The notes under the pieces: generated by a model
Database searches by the model: none
Told to the model about the DNA's origin: nothing
What the model saw: the letters and a program-made list of their open reading frames with translations, nothing else
NCBI RefSeq assembly: GCF_036014175.1
Contig: NZ_CP107917.1
Span: forward strand, 2,728,001 to 2,792,000
Source of the DNA: Streptomyces sp. NBC_00443
Lineage (GTDB): Bacteria > Actinomycetota > Actinomycetes > Streptomycetales > Streptomycetaceae
DNA: 64,000 nt
Direction: 5' to 3'
Part shown: piece after piece, positions 57,352 to 64,000 of the stretch
Layout of the letters: every line of letters begins with the position of its first letter
Numbering within the stretch: position 1 is the stretch's first letter
Made by a program: the position numbers and the translations under genes

Positions 57352-58131
57352 ATGGACAAGAACACCATTTCGCACGACGGCACCTCCATCGCGTACCAGA
57401 GCAGCGGGCAGGGGCCGGCGGTGATCCTGGTCAGCGGGGCGATGTCCACCGGGGCCACGGTCGCGCCGCTGGCCGTGCCTCTCGCGGATCGCTTCCGGGT
57501 CGTTTCCTACGACCGTCGGGGGCGCGGCGAGAGCGGTGACACAGAGCCGTACGCGGTGGAGCGCGAGGTCGAGGATCTTGCCGCGCTGATCGAGGCGGTG
57601 GGCGGCGAGGCGGCGCTCTACGGTGTCTCGTCGGGCGGCGCCCTGGCGCTTGAAGCGGCGGCGAGCGGGCTGCCGGTACGTCAGGTCGCCGTTTACGAGG
57701 TGCCGTTCGCCGTATACGAGGGCGGCGCCAAGGAGCGCGCGGAGTACACCGAGCGGCTGACCGAGGCGCTGGCGGAAGGCCGGCACGGGGACGCCGTCGA
57801 GCTCTTCCTGCGGCTCACGGGCATGGCCGAGCAGATGATCCAGGGTGCCCGCCAGTCGCCCATGTGGCCCGGTCTGGAGACCATCGCGCCGAGCCTGGCG
57901 TACGACAACGCTGTGATGGGCGACGGTCTGCTGCCCCGCGACCGGCTGGCCTCGATCGCGGTGCCGGTGCTGGCCGTCGCGGGCAGCGTGAGCCCCGCGT
58001 GGATGCGCGAGGCGACGCGGGCGGTCGCTCAGACCGTGCCCGAGGGGACGTACCGGAGCCTGGAGGGGCAGACCCACATGGTGGAGCCGGACGTTCTCGG
58101 GCCGGTGCTCGCGGAGTTCTTCGGGGCGTGA
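57352..58131 (+). CDS. Alpha/beta hydrolase
   Basis: A 259-aa alpha/beta hydrolase. The nucleophile elbow is GVSSGG, the oxyanion strand is VILVSGAMS, RVVSYDRRGRGESG follows strand 4, and the catalytic His is in GQTHMVEP. Relatives are esterases, lactonases and haloperoxidase-like enzymes. It begins 37 bases after the DUF427 gene in the same direction and ends near a 20-bp palindrome shared with mnmA. Confidence 0.93.
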   Translation: MDKNTISHDGTSIAYQSSGQGPAVILVSGAMSTGATVAPLAVPLADRFRVVSYDRRGRGESGDTEPYAVEREVEDLAALIEAVGGEAALYGVSSGGALALEAAASGLPVRQVAVYEVPFAVYEGGAKERAEYTERLTEALAEGRHGDAVELFLRLTGMAEQMIQGARQSPMWPGLETIAPSLAYDNAVMGDGLLPRDRLASIAVPVLAVAGSVSPAWMREATRAVAQTVPEGTYRSLEGQTHMVEPDVLGPVLAEFFGA

Positions 58132-58144
58132 TCGAGGTCGGGGA

Positions 58145-58164
58145 CGGGCACACGCGTGTGCCCG
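58145..58164. terminator. Perfect 20-bp palindrome between the hydrolase and mnmA
   Basis: CGGGCACACG is followed directly by its reverse complement. It lies between convergent stops at 58131 and 58202 and may act as a terminator for both; with no loop, only the inner bases would open. Confidence 0.55.
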
Positions 58165-58201
58165 GAGTTCGGCTCCACCCACCCCGCCCAGCCGCCTCGC
58201 C

Positions 58202-59332
58202 TCAGACGGCCGCTGTCGTCGCCCGCACTGTCGACGCGATCGTCGCCGAGCCCACCACGCGCGTGTCGTCGTACAGGACGATCGCCTGGCCGGGGGCCAC
58301 TCCGCGGACCGGGTCCGTGAAGGTGACCTCCAGGCGGCCGTCGACCAGGTCGGCGGTCACCTCGGTCTCGCCGCCGTGGGCGCGGAGCTGGGCGGTGTAG
58401 GTGCCGGGGCCGGTCGGGGCGGTGCCGCACCAGCGGGGCTTGATGGCGGTCAGGGCGCTGACGCCGAGGGAGTCCGCCGGGCCGACCGTCACCGTGTTGT
58501 CGACCGGCGAGATGTCGAGGACGTAGCGGGGCTTGCCGTCGGGGGCCGGGGTGCCGATGCGCAGGCCCTTGCGCTGGCCGATGGTGAAGCCGTACGCCCC
58601 CTCGTGCGTGCCGAGCTTCGCACCCGTCTCGTCGACGATGTCGCCCTCCGCCTTGCCGAGGCGGTTCGCGAGGAAGCCCTGGGTGTCGCCGTCGGCGATG
58701 AAGCAGATGTCGTGCGAGTCGGGCTTCTTCGCCACCGCCAGACCGCGGCGCTCGGCCTCCGCGCGGATCTCGTCCTTCGTCGTCAGGGTGTCGCCGAGCG
58801 GGAACATCGCGTGCGCGAGCTGCTGCTCGTCCAGGACGCCGAGGACGTACGACTGGTCCTTGGCCATGTCGGAGGCGCGGTGCAGTTCGCGGGTGCCGTC
58901 GTCGTTCAGCACGACCGTCGCGTAGTGGCCGGTGCAGACCGCGTCGAAGCCGAGGGCCAGGGCCTTGTCCAGCAGGGCCGCGAACTTGATCTTCTCGTTG
59001 CAGCGCAGGCACGGGTTCGGGGTGCGCCCGGCCTCGTACTCGGCGATGAAGTCCTCGACCACGTCCTCGCGGAAGCGGTCGGCGAGGTCCCATACGTAGA
59101 ACGGGATGCCGATCACGTCCGCGGCGCGGCGGGCGTCGCGGGAGTCCTCGATGGTGCAACAGCCCCGCGCGCCCGTGCGGAAGGATTGGGGGTTCGCGGA
59201 GAGCGCGAGGTGGACGCCGGTGACGTCATGGCCCGCCTCGGCCGCGCGGGCGGCGGCGACGGCGGAGTCGACCCCGCCGGACATGGCGGCGAGGACACGG
59301 AGGGGGCGGGAGGGCTGCGCGGTGTCAGTCAT
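58202..59332 (-). CDS. mnmA: tRNA-specific 2-thiouridylase
   Basis: A 376-aa MnmA. The ATP PP-loop is [16 protein letters not shown]; the catalytic cysteines lie in NPCLRCN and [14 protein letters not shown] and DQSYVLGVL follow. It adds sulfur to U34 of tRNA(Lys, Glu, Gln), taking it from a cysteine desulfurase. The desulfurase gene is close by at 60069-61244, with an amidase gene on the opposite strand between. Confidence 0.96.
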   Translation of the reverse strand: MTDTAQPSRPLRVLAAMSGGVDSAVAAARAAEAGHDVTGVHLALSANPQSFRTGARGCCTIEDSRDARRAADVIGIPFYVWDLADRFREDVVEDFIAEYEAGRTPNPCLRCNEKIKFAALLDKALALGFDAVCTGHYATVVLNDDGTRELHRASDMAKDQSYVLGVLDEQQLAHAMFPLGDTLTTKDEIRAEAERRGLAVAKKPDSHDICFIADGDTQGFLANRLGKAEGDIVDETGAKLGTHEGAYGFTIGQRKGLRIGTPAPDGKPRYVLDISPVDNTVTVGPADSLGVSALTAIKPRWCGTAPTGPGTYTAQLRAHGGETEVTADLVDGRLEVTFTDPVRGVAPGQAIVLYDDTRVVGSATIASTVRATTAAV

Positions 59333-59392
59333 AACCCTTCCAGGGTACGGGGGCGTGGGAACCAGGACCCGCGAGTATCCGTTGACGATCAC

Positions 59393-60058
59393 ATGGGACA
59401 GCGGAAGGCTCGGAAGGACGGCGACCGGAAGGTCGGCCGTCGCGCGTTGCTGATCGGTGGGGCAGTGGCGGCGGCGGGCTCGGCCGTGCTGGCCCGAGAC
59501 GAGCTCGCGCGGTTGTGGTGGCGGGTTCCGGGCGTGGAGAAGCCGCGCAAGGAGGGCGAGGTCGATTACACCGGCGCGCGGTGGGTGGCGGCGTCGGACG
59601 CGAACTGGCGGCGGGCGGACCGGCCCGACGACTACGGCATAGACATGGTGATCATCCATGTCACCCAGGGCAGCTTCGACAGCGCGGTGAAGGTGTTCCA
59701 GGACCCGGAACACGGTGCGGCCGCGCACTACATCGTCCGCAAGGACGGCCACGTCACGCAGATGATCCGCGAACTGGACGTGGCGTACCACGCGGGCAAT
59801 CGCGACTACAACGAGCGCAGTGTCGGCATCGAGCACGAGGGCTTCGTGGAGCGGCCGCAGGACCTCACGGACGAGATGTACGAGGCCTCGGCGCGGCTGA
59901 CGGCCCGGATATGTGCGCGCTATGACATCCCCGTCGACCGCGAGCACATCATCGGGCACGTGGAGGTGCCGGGGACCGATCACACGGATCCCGGGAAGCA
60001 CTGGGACTGGGAGCGGTACATGAAGCTTGTGCGGCAGGCGCGTACGGCGAAGGCCTGA
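59393..60058 (+). CDS. N-acetylmuramoyl-L-alanine amidase (Amidase_2/PGRP type) with Tat-like signal
   Basis: A 221-aa protein. Residues about 10-35 form a signal with twin arginine ([19 protein letters not shown]). The amidase_2 domain has zinc ligands in [11 protein letters not shown] and [11 protein letters not shown] and the [21 protein letters not shown] core. It would cleave the sugar-peptide amide bond of peptidoglycan outside the membrane. It lies divergent from mnmA; no Shine-Dalgarno precedes ATG 59393, so the start is somewhat uncertain. Confidence 0.9.
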   Translation: MGQRKARKDGDRKVGRRALLIGGAVAAAGSAVLARDELARLWWRVPGVEKPRKEGEVDYTGARWVAASDANWRRADRPDDYGIDMVIIHVTQGSFDSAVKVFQDPEHGAAAHYIVRKDGHVTQMIRELDVAYHAGNRDYNERSVGIEHEGFVERPQDLTDEMYEASARLTARICARYDIPVDREHIIGHVEVPGTDHTDPGKHWDWERYMKLVRQARTAKA

Positions 60059-60068
60059 CCGCGGCTGC

Positions 60069-61244
60069 TTACGTCAGGCCTGCCGCCCGCGCCCGCTCCA
60101 CCGCCGGGCCGATCGCCTTGGCGACCGCCTCGACGTCGGCCTCAGTGGAGGTGTGGCCGAGGGAGAATCGGAGGGTGCCGCGGGCCAGGTCGGGGTCGGT
60201 GCCGGTGGCCAGGAGGACGTGGCTCGGCTGGGCGACGCCCGCGGTGCAGGCGGAGCCGGTGGAGCACTCGATCCCCTGGGCGTCGAGCAGCAAGAGCAGG
60301 GAGTCGCCCTCGCAGCCCGGGAAGGTGAAGTGCGCGTTGGCCGGGAGGCGACCGCCGGGTGCCGGGTCGCCGCCGAGGATCGCGTCCGAGACGGCCGTAC
60401 GGACCGCCTCGACCAGGGCGTCGCGCAGGGCGCCGATCTCCCGGTCGAACCACTCGCGCTGCTCGGCGGCGAGGCGGCCGGCGACCGCGAAGGAGGCGAT
60501 GGCGGGGACGTCGAGGGTGCCGGAGCGGACGTGGCGTTCCTGGCCGCCGCCGTGCAGGACGGGGACGGGGGTCTGATCACGGCCGAGGATCAGGGCGCCG
60601 ATGCCGTACGGGCCGCCGATCTTGTGGCCGGAGACCGTCATCGCGGCGAGGCCGGAGGCGGCGAAGTCGACGGGGACCTGGCCGAAGGCCTGGACGGCGT
60701 CGGCGTGCAGAGGGATGTCGAACTCTTTTGCCACGTCGGCCAGTTCACGGATCGGCATGACGGTGCCGATCTCGTTGTTGGCCCACATCACCGTGGCGAG
60801 GGCGACGTCGTGGGGGTTGCGGGCGACGGCTTCGCGCAGGGCGTCCGGGTGGACGCGGCCGTGGGCGTCGACCGGGAGGTACTCGACCTCGGCGCCCTCA
60901 TGCTCGCTGAGCCAGTGGACGGCGTCGAGGACGGCGTGGTGCTCGACGGGGCTGGCCAGGATGCGGGTGCGGGTGCCGGCCGGGTCGGCGTCACGGCGGG
61001 ACCAGTACAGGCCCTTGACCGCGAGGTTGTCGGCCTCGGTGCCGCCGGAGGTGAGGACGACCTCGCTGGGGCGGGCGCCGAGCGCTTCCGCGAGGGTCTC
61101 GCGGGCCTCCTCGACGGTTCGCCTCGCGCGGCGGCCGGATGCGTGGAGGGAGGAGGCGTTGCCGGTGACGCTCAGGTGGGCGGTCAGGGCCTCTGCCGCC
61201 TCCGGGAGCATGGGGGTCGTCGCGGCGTGGTCGAGGTAAGCCAT
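60069..61244 (-). CDS. iscS: Cysteine desulfurase (NifS/IscS family)
   Basis: A 391-aa class V PLP aminotransferase: [23 protein letters not shown], the PLP lysine in [28 protein letters not shown] and the catalytic loop cysteine in [13 protein letters not shown]. It supplies persulfide sulfur, probably to MnmA and other thiolation pathways. ATG 61244 was chosen since it begins the family motif; upstream is the repeat tract. Confidence 0.95.
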   Translation of the reverse strand: MAYLDHAATTPMLPEAAEALTAHLSVTGNASSLHASGRRARRTVEEARETLAEALGARPSEVVLTSGGTEADNLAVKGLYWSRRDADPAGTRTRILASPVEHHAVLDAVHWLSEHEGAEVEYLPVDAHGRVHPDALREAVARNPHDVALATVMWANNEIGTVMPIRELADVAKEFDIPLHADAVQAFGQVPVDFAASGLAAMTVSGHKIGGPYGIGALILGRDQTPVPVLHGGGQERHVRSGTLDVPAIASFAVAGRLAAEQREWFDREIGALRDALVEAVRTAVSDAILGGDPAPGGRLPANAHFTFPGCEGDSLLLLLDAQGIECSTGSACTAGVAQPSHVLLATGTDPDLARGTLRFSLGHTSTEADVEAVAKAIGPAVERARAAGLT

Positions 61245-61550
61245 GGTGAGCCCGATTCTACGGGCGCCGACGCGGGGGCTCGTGCCCAGGTTGCCGCGGA
61301 GGGTGGCGGGATTGCGACCTGCCCGCGTTGCAGTCGACCTCGGTGGCGACCCACCCGGCACTGCAGCCCGCGCCCACCCGTTCCGCCCTGCGGAACGACT
61401 GCCTACGGGGATCGATGGTTCGGGCGGCGGCGGTCATGGCACGACCCACTCCCGGAGCTCCGGCAGCCCGGTCAGCGGTCGCCCGACGGCGCACGGCGGT
61501 CAGCCGGCGGCGGTGCGCGGACGACGGAGGGCGGAGGGCGGGCGGCGGTG

Positions 61551-61661
61551 CGCGGACGACGGAGGGCGGGCGGCGCTTCGTGGTGGGCCGACGGCGGTCG
61601 ACAGGCAGCGCGCGAACCAGTCCCGCAGCCCCGGCGGCTCGCCGCGGGCGCCAACAGGCCG
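61551..61661 (+). repeat. 111-bp direct repeat, copy A
   Basis: From CGCGGACGACGGAGGGC to CCAACAGGCCG. It matches copy B at 61858-61968 at 110 of 111 positions by my reading (one G/A change), offset 307 bases. Confidence 0.85.
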
Positions 61662-61857
61662 GGCAGGGGGAGCCAGTCCCGGCGCTCAGCGGACGGCGGA
61701 CCACGGGCACCAGGCCCCCCGCGGCCCACTCCCCCAGTCTCGGCAGCTTGGCCAGCGGACGGCCGGCGGCGGGCGACAAGCAGCGGCAAGCGGACGACAG
61801 TGAGCGGGCGGAGCTCGCTGGTCGACAGGCGGCACGCAGCGGTCAGCCGACGGCGTC

Positions 61858-61968
61858 CGCGGACGACGGAGGGCAGGCGGCGCTTCGTGGTGGGCCGACG
61901 GCGGTCGACAGGCAGCGCGCGAACCAGTCCCGCAGCCCCGGCGGCTCGCCGCGGGCGCCAACAGGCCG
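61858..61968 (+). repeat. 111-bp direct repeat, copy B
   Basis: Partner of 61551-61661. The near identity within an otherwise diverged tract suggests a recent duplication or gene-conversion event. Confidence 0.85.
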
Positions 61969-62337
61969 ACGGCGGGGGGCAGGGTCAGCCCCGGTGGTCA
62001 GCGGACGGCGGATCGCGGGCGCAGGCCCCCGCGAATCACTCCCCCAGTCCCAGCGGCTCGCCGCGGACGCCGGCAGGCCGACGGCGGGGGGCGACGGTCA
62101 GCCCCGGCGGTCAGCGGACGGTTGGGCGACAGGCGGCGCTCAGCGGAAGGTGGGCAGAAGGCCCCTCGCGAACCGCTCCCCCAGTCCCGGCAGGCTGCGC
62201 AGCGGACGGCGAGCGGTGGCGGGTGCGGGGTCGGTCAGTCGGCGGTGGTCAGTGGGTGGCGCCCGGCGGGACGTCCGCGGCTGCGGCTCGTCCCAAGCCG
62301 CTTGCCGTCGGATACGGATGCCGGTGTTCCGGAACCC

Positions 62338-62610
62338 CTAGAAGCTCCAGGAGAGCGTGTTGTCCGCCTGCACGAAGGCCAGCAGGACCAGCAGGTCGGC
62401 GACGCCCAGGCCCATGCCCAGGTAGGCGCGGCCCCTGCGCTTGGTGCCCCGCCACAGGGACGCTGCGGCCAGGACGATCGCGGTCGGGCCGAGGAAGAGG
62501 TTGAAGACGAGGAGGCCGAGGAGGCCGAGGATGAAGGACGCCACGGCCATGCCGTCGGCGTCGCGGGTGCGGGTGCCGGGGCGCGCGGTGGCCGGTGCGG
62601 TGAGGTGCAT
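62338..62610 (-). CDS. DUF4190 membrane protein (90 aa)
   Basis: A short protein with two hydrophobic helices in the DUF4190 pattern: DGMAVASFILGLLGLLVFNLFLGPTAIVLA, then TKRRGRAYLGMGLGVADLLVLLAF. In longer relatives this domain is attached to proline-rich tails; here it stands alone. Function is unknown. Its 3' end borders the repeat tract. Confidence 0.85.
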   Translation of the reverse strand: MHLTAPATARPGTRTRDADGMAVASFILGLLGLLVFNLFLGPTAIVLAAASLWRGTKRRGRAYLGMGLGVADLLVLLAFVQADNTLSWSF

Positions 62611-62666
62611 GGGTGTCAGCTCCCGAGAAGTCGGTTCGGATGACGGAGTCGATTCGGACGACGGAG

Positions 62667-62819
62667 TCAGTTGCGGCGGGCGTGACGCTCGCGGGCGGCG
62701 AAGATGCCCAGCCAGACGGCGACCACGGCGGCGGCAACGGCGGTGAAGGCGAGCGGTGCGTGGGCCACAGTGCCCAGCAGCACGCCCAGCAGCAGGAGCG
62801 CGGCGACGAGGAACAGCAT
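62667..62819 (-). CDS. Small membrane protein (50 aa)
   Basis: It starts at ATG 62819 with AAGGGGG upstream. The product is almost all membrane: MLFLVAALLLLGVLLGTVA and FTAVAAAVVAVWLGIFAA, ending in a basic tail (RERHARRN). It is divergent from the FabR-like TetR gene and lies behind its operator-like repeats, so it is a probable target. The DUF4190 gene follows 56 bases later. Confidence 0.7.
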   Translation of the reverse strand: MLFLVAALLLLGVLLGTVAHAPLAFTAVAAAVVAVWLGIFAARERHARRN

Positions 62820-62876
62820 GGGATGGAGCCCCCTTCGAGATCCCTCTCGCTGGAGATCTCTCTCGTTACGTTTGGG

Positions 62877-62902
62877 TGAACAGTTGTAGTAACAGTTGTT
62901 CA
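62877..62902. promoter_or_regulatory. Operator-like site 1 of the FabR-like regulator
   Basis: TGAACA, 14 bases, TGTTCA, with two AACAGTTGT elements inside on the same strand. It lies 58 bases upstream of the 50-aa membrane protein. Confidence 0.6.
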
Positions 62903-62948
62903 CTGACTCCAAGTCTAGCGCGCCCCGCGGCTTTTCAATTCCAGAGAA

Positions 62949-62961
62949 CAGTTGTTAACTG
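62949..62961. promoter_or_regulatory. Operator-like site 2 of the FabR-like regulator
   Basis: CAGTT-GTT-AACTG is a perfect 5-bp inverted repeat sharing the ACAGTTGTT core of site 1. It ends 6 bases before the TetR start codon and overlaps a TTAACT -10-like hexamer, which fits autorepression and a leaderless start. Confidence 0.65.
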
Positions 62962-62967
62962 CATGGT

Positions 62968-63594
62968 ATGAGTCACACCTTCGGTATCCGGCAGGCCCAG
63001 AAGCAGAAGACCCGCCAGTCCCTCCTGGACGCGGCGCTCGCACTGCTGGAGGAGCAGAGCCTGAGCAGCCTGGGCCTGCGCGAGGTCACCCGTGCCGTCG
63101 GCGTCGCCCCCACCGCCTTCTACCGGCACTTCCGCTCCACCGCCGACCTCGGAGTCGCCCTCGTCGAGGAGGCGCTGGGCAGTCTGCACCCCATGATCCG
63201 GACGATCGTCAGCTCCGCCGGGGACAGCGACCAACGCATAGAACGCGCCGTCGACCTGATCGCCCGGCATGTCGACACCCACCCTGCCCACGTCCGCTTC
63301 ATCGCCCGGGAGCGGCACGGCGGCGTGCAGTCGGTGCGGGAGGCGATCCAGGACCAACTGGCCCGTTTCGCCGAGGAGGTGAAGGTCGCGCTCACCAAGG
63401 ACCCGGTCTCCGAGGGCTGGAACGACGACGACCTCCTCATGCTCGCCAACCTCTACGTCGACCAGATGCTGATGACGGCCTCGCTGTTCCTGGACGCCCT
63501 GGAGGCGCCGGAGGAGGAGCGGCGGCGCGTCGCCCAGGTCGCGACCCGCCAGATGCGGTTGATCAGCATCGGCCGGGAGCACTGGCTGGACTGA
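62968..63594 (+). CDS. TetR-family regulator, FabR-like
   Basis: A 208-aa protein with the FabR-type N-terminus: QKTRQSLLDAALALLEEQS, then the HTH LREVTRAVGVAPTAFYRHFRST and RFIARERHGG in the ligand domain, as in FabR/DesT regulators of unsaturated fatty acid genes. No fatty acid gene is adjacent; the nearest target is the divergent 50-aa membrane protein. No Shine-Dalgarno is seen. A strong hairpin follows. Confidence 0.9.
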   Translation: MSHTFGIRQAQKQKTRQSLLDAALALLEEQSLSSLGLREVTRAVGVAPTAFYRHFRSTADLGVALVEEALGSLHPMIRTIVSSAGDSDQRIERAVDLIARHVDTHPAHVRFIARERHGGVQSVREAIQDQLARFAEEVKVALTKDPVSEGWNDDDLLMLANLYVDQMLMTASLFLDALEAPEEERRRVAQVATRQMRLISIGREHWLD

Positions 63595-63609
63595 GGACGG
63601 CGCAACGCC

Positions 63610-63649
63610 ACAGGGGCGGCACCCCGTTCACCGGGAGTGCCGCCCCTGT
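63610..63649. terminator. Bidirectional terminator after the FabR-like gene
   Basis: ACAGGGGCGGCAC and GTGCCGCCCCTGT form a perfect 13-bp stem; CCCG/CGGG inside adds a second stem. It serves the TetR gene and the convergent lipoprotein gene. Confidence 0.85.
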
Positions 63650-63674
63650 CGTACGACTCGTACGGCGCCCTGCG

Positions 63675-64000
63675 TCAGCTCTTGGTCGACGACGCCGCCG
63701 CGCTCGGCGCACCACTCGGCACCCCGCTGGGAGCCGCCCCGCCGCCGGGCCCACCACAGCCACCCTGACCCCCGCCGGGGCCACCCTGCCCTCCACCGGG
63801 GCCGCCACTGGCCGCACCGCTCGGCGCACCCGACGGCACACCGGAAGGCGCACCCGACGGCTGCGCGGTCGGAGCGCCCGACGGCGCACCGCTGGGCGCC
63901 CCCGAAGCCGCACCGCTCGGCTGCTGACACGACGACTGCTGCTGCCCGGAGTTGCCGCTGTTCGACGTCGATGACGACGAGTCGCCGGACCCGCAGGCCG
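63675..64000 (-). CDS. Repeat-rich lipoprotein (5' end outside the window)
   Basis: The last 108 codons are visible. The first visible residues, ACGSGDSSSS, look like the end of a lipobox and the start of the mature lipoprotein. They are followed by a Ser/Gln-rich part, repeated PSGAPSGA/PSGVPSGA units and a Gly-rich stretch with GGPGGGQGG repeats. The composition suggests a disordered, surface-exposed spacer. No function is recognised. Confidence 0.65.
   Translation of the reverse strand, partial: ACGSGDSSSSTSNSGNSGQQQSSCQQPSGAASGAPSGAPSGAPTAQPSGAPSGVPSGAPSGAASGGPGGGQGGPGGGQGGCGGPGGGAAPSGVPSGAPSAAASSTKS

Larger units (their letters stand above)
61245..62337. repeat. Degenerate repeat tract of about 1.1 kb
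   Basis: No gene is convincing here. The tract is built from diverged copies of a roughly 100-bp motif around CACTCCCCCAGTCCCGGC, GGCTCGCCGCGG, CAACAGGCCGACGG and GGTCAGCGGACGG. Copies of the first block are near 61448, 61615, 61728, 61922, 62034 and 62171. The best conserved pair is listed separately. Open frames across it are Arg/Gly/Ala-rich and without structure. Confidence 0.7.

Noticed and set aside
58145..58164. 20-bp perfect palindrome as a TetR operator for the hydrolase
   Set aside because: It lies between two convergent gene ends, not at a promoter, so termination is the simpler explanation.
61245..62337. The repeat tract as a CRISPR array
   Set aside because: Repeat units are long, unevenly spaced and diverged, with no constant short repeat and unique spacers, and no cas gene is near.
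61245..62337. The 111-bp repeats as insertion sequence ends
   Set aside because: They are direct, not inverted, and no transposase is between or beside them.
60027..62504. A long plus-strand open frame of more than 800 codons across the cysteine desulfurase and the repeat tract
   Set aside because: It is antisense to the desulfurase gene and runs into low-complexity Arg/Gly/Pro sequence. Long antisense frames are expected at this GC content.

Overview
The window looks like chromosomal core DNA of a Streptomyces species. GC content and third-position G/C bias are very high, GTG and TTG starts are common, many starts overlap the preceding stop (GTGA or ATGA), and the genes are typical of the genus (CdgC- and RmdB-like c-di-GMP proteins, DUF5988, DUF427, many TetR regulators). 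From memory, the order resembles the SCO5485-SCO5527 region of S. coelicolor; I could not check this. I see no rRNA, tRNA, CRISPR array, prophage, insertion sequence or secondary-metabolite cluster.

Layout. 1-6 kb: a minus-strand operon (urease gamma/beta fusion, divergent urease alpha, agmatine deiminase, a 163-aa cysteine-containing protein, a TetR regulator) diverging from an NCS1 permease, with palindromes in the shared promoter region. 6-8.4 kb: ilvE and leuB. 8.5-11.4 kb: a Tat-exported metallophosphoesterase, a 46-aa protein, an AAC(2')-I-like acetyltransferase and a DUF5988 protein. 11.4-15.7 kb: proline catabolism (pruA, proline dehydrogenase) with a divergent PucR-type regulator. 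15.7-20.7 kb: a peptide/nickel-type ABC importer behind a Zur-like box. 20.7-22.9 kb: a TetR/MFS pair. 22.9-28.5 kb: serA, ilvC, ilvH and ilvB, with a leader peptide and attenuator. 28.5-31.8 kb: cdgC-like gene with a BldD-box-like site. 32-44.5 kb: oxidoreductases, a large LuxR/AAA regulator, small membrane proteins, an MMPL transporter and a methyltransferase. 44.5-48.1 kb: gatCA, a 79-aa membrane protein and gatB. 48.1-52 kb: cupin, DUF4267/TetR pair and rmdB-like gene. 52.3-61.2 kb: ligA, a MetE-like protein, SDR, LOG-family protein, DUF427, hydrolase, mnmA, a peptidoglycan amidase and a cysteine desulfurase. 61.2-62.3 kb: about 1.1 kb of degenerate repeats. 62.3-64 kb: small membrane proteins, a FabR-like TetR and the end of a repeat-rich lipoprotein.

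How the genes work together. ilvBHC, ilvE, leuB and serA supply branched-chain amino acids and serine. The Ile/Val/Leu-containing leader peptide and following intrinsic terminator point to attenuation of ilvB. GatCAB makes Gln-tRNA (and possibly Asn-tRNA) by transamidation. MnmA and the cysteine desulfurase form a tRNA 2-thiouridine sulfur relay. The two GGDEF/EAL proteins act on c-di-GMP, which controls development through BldD.

The best candidates for undescribed biology are the urease-like/agmatine deiminase/NCS1 permease locus, the possibly zinc-controlled Opp/Nik-type importer with fused permease, the repeat tract at 61-62 kb, and the mutually exclusive RNA hairpins ahead of a 60-aa protein and the LuxR regulator.
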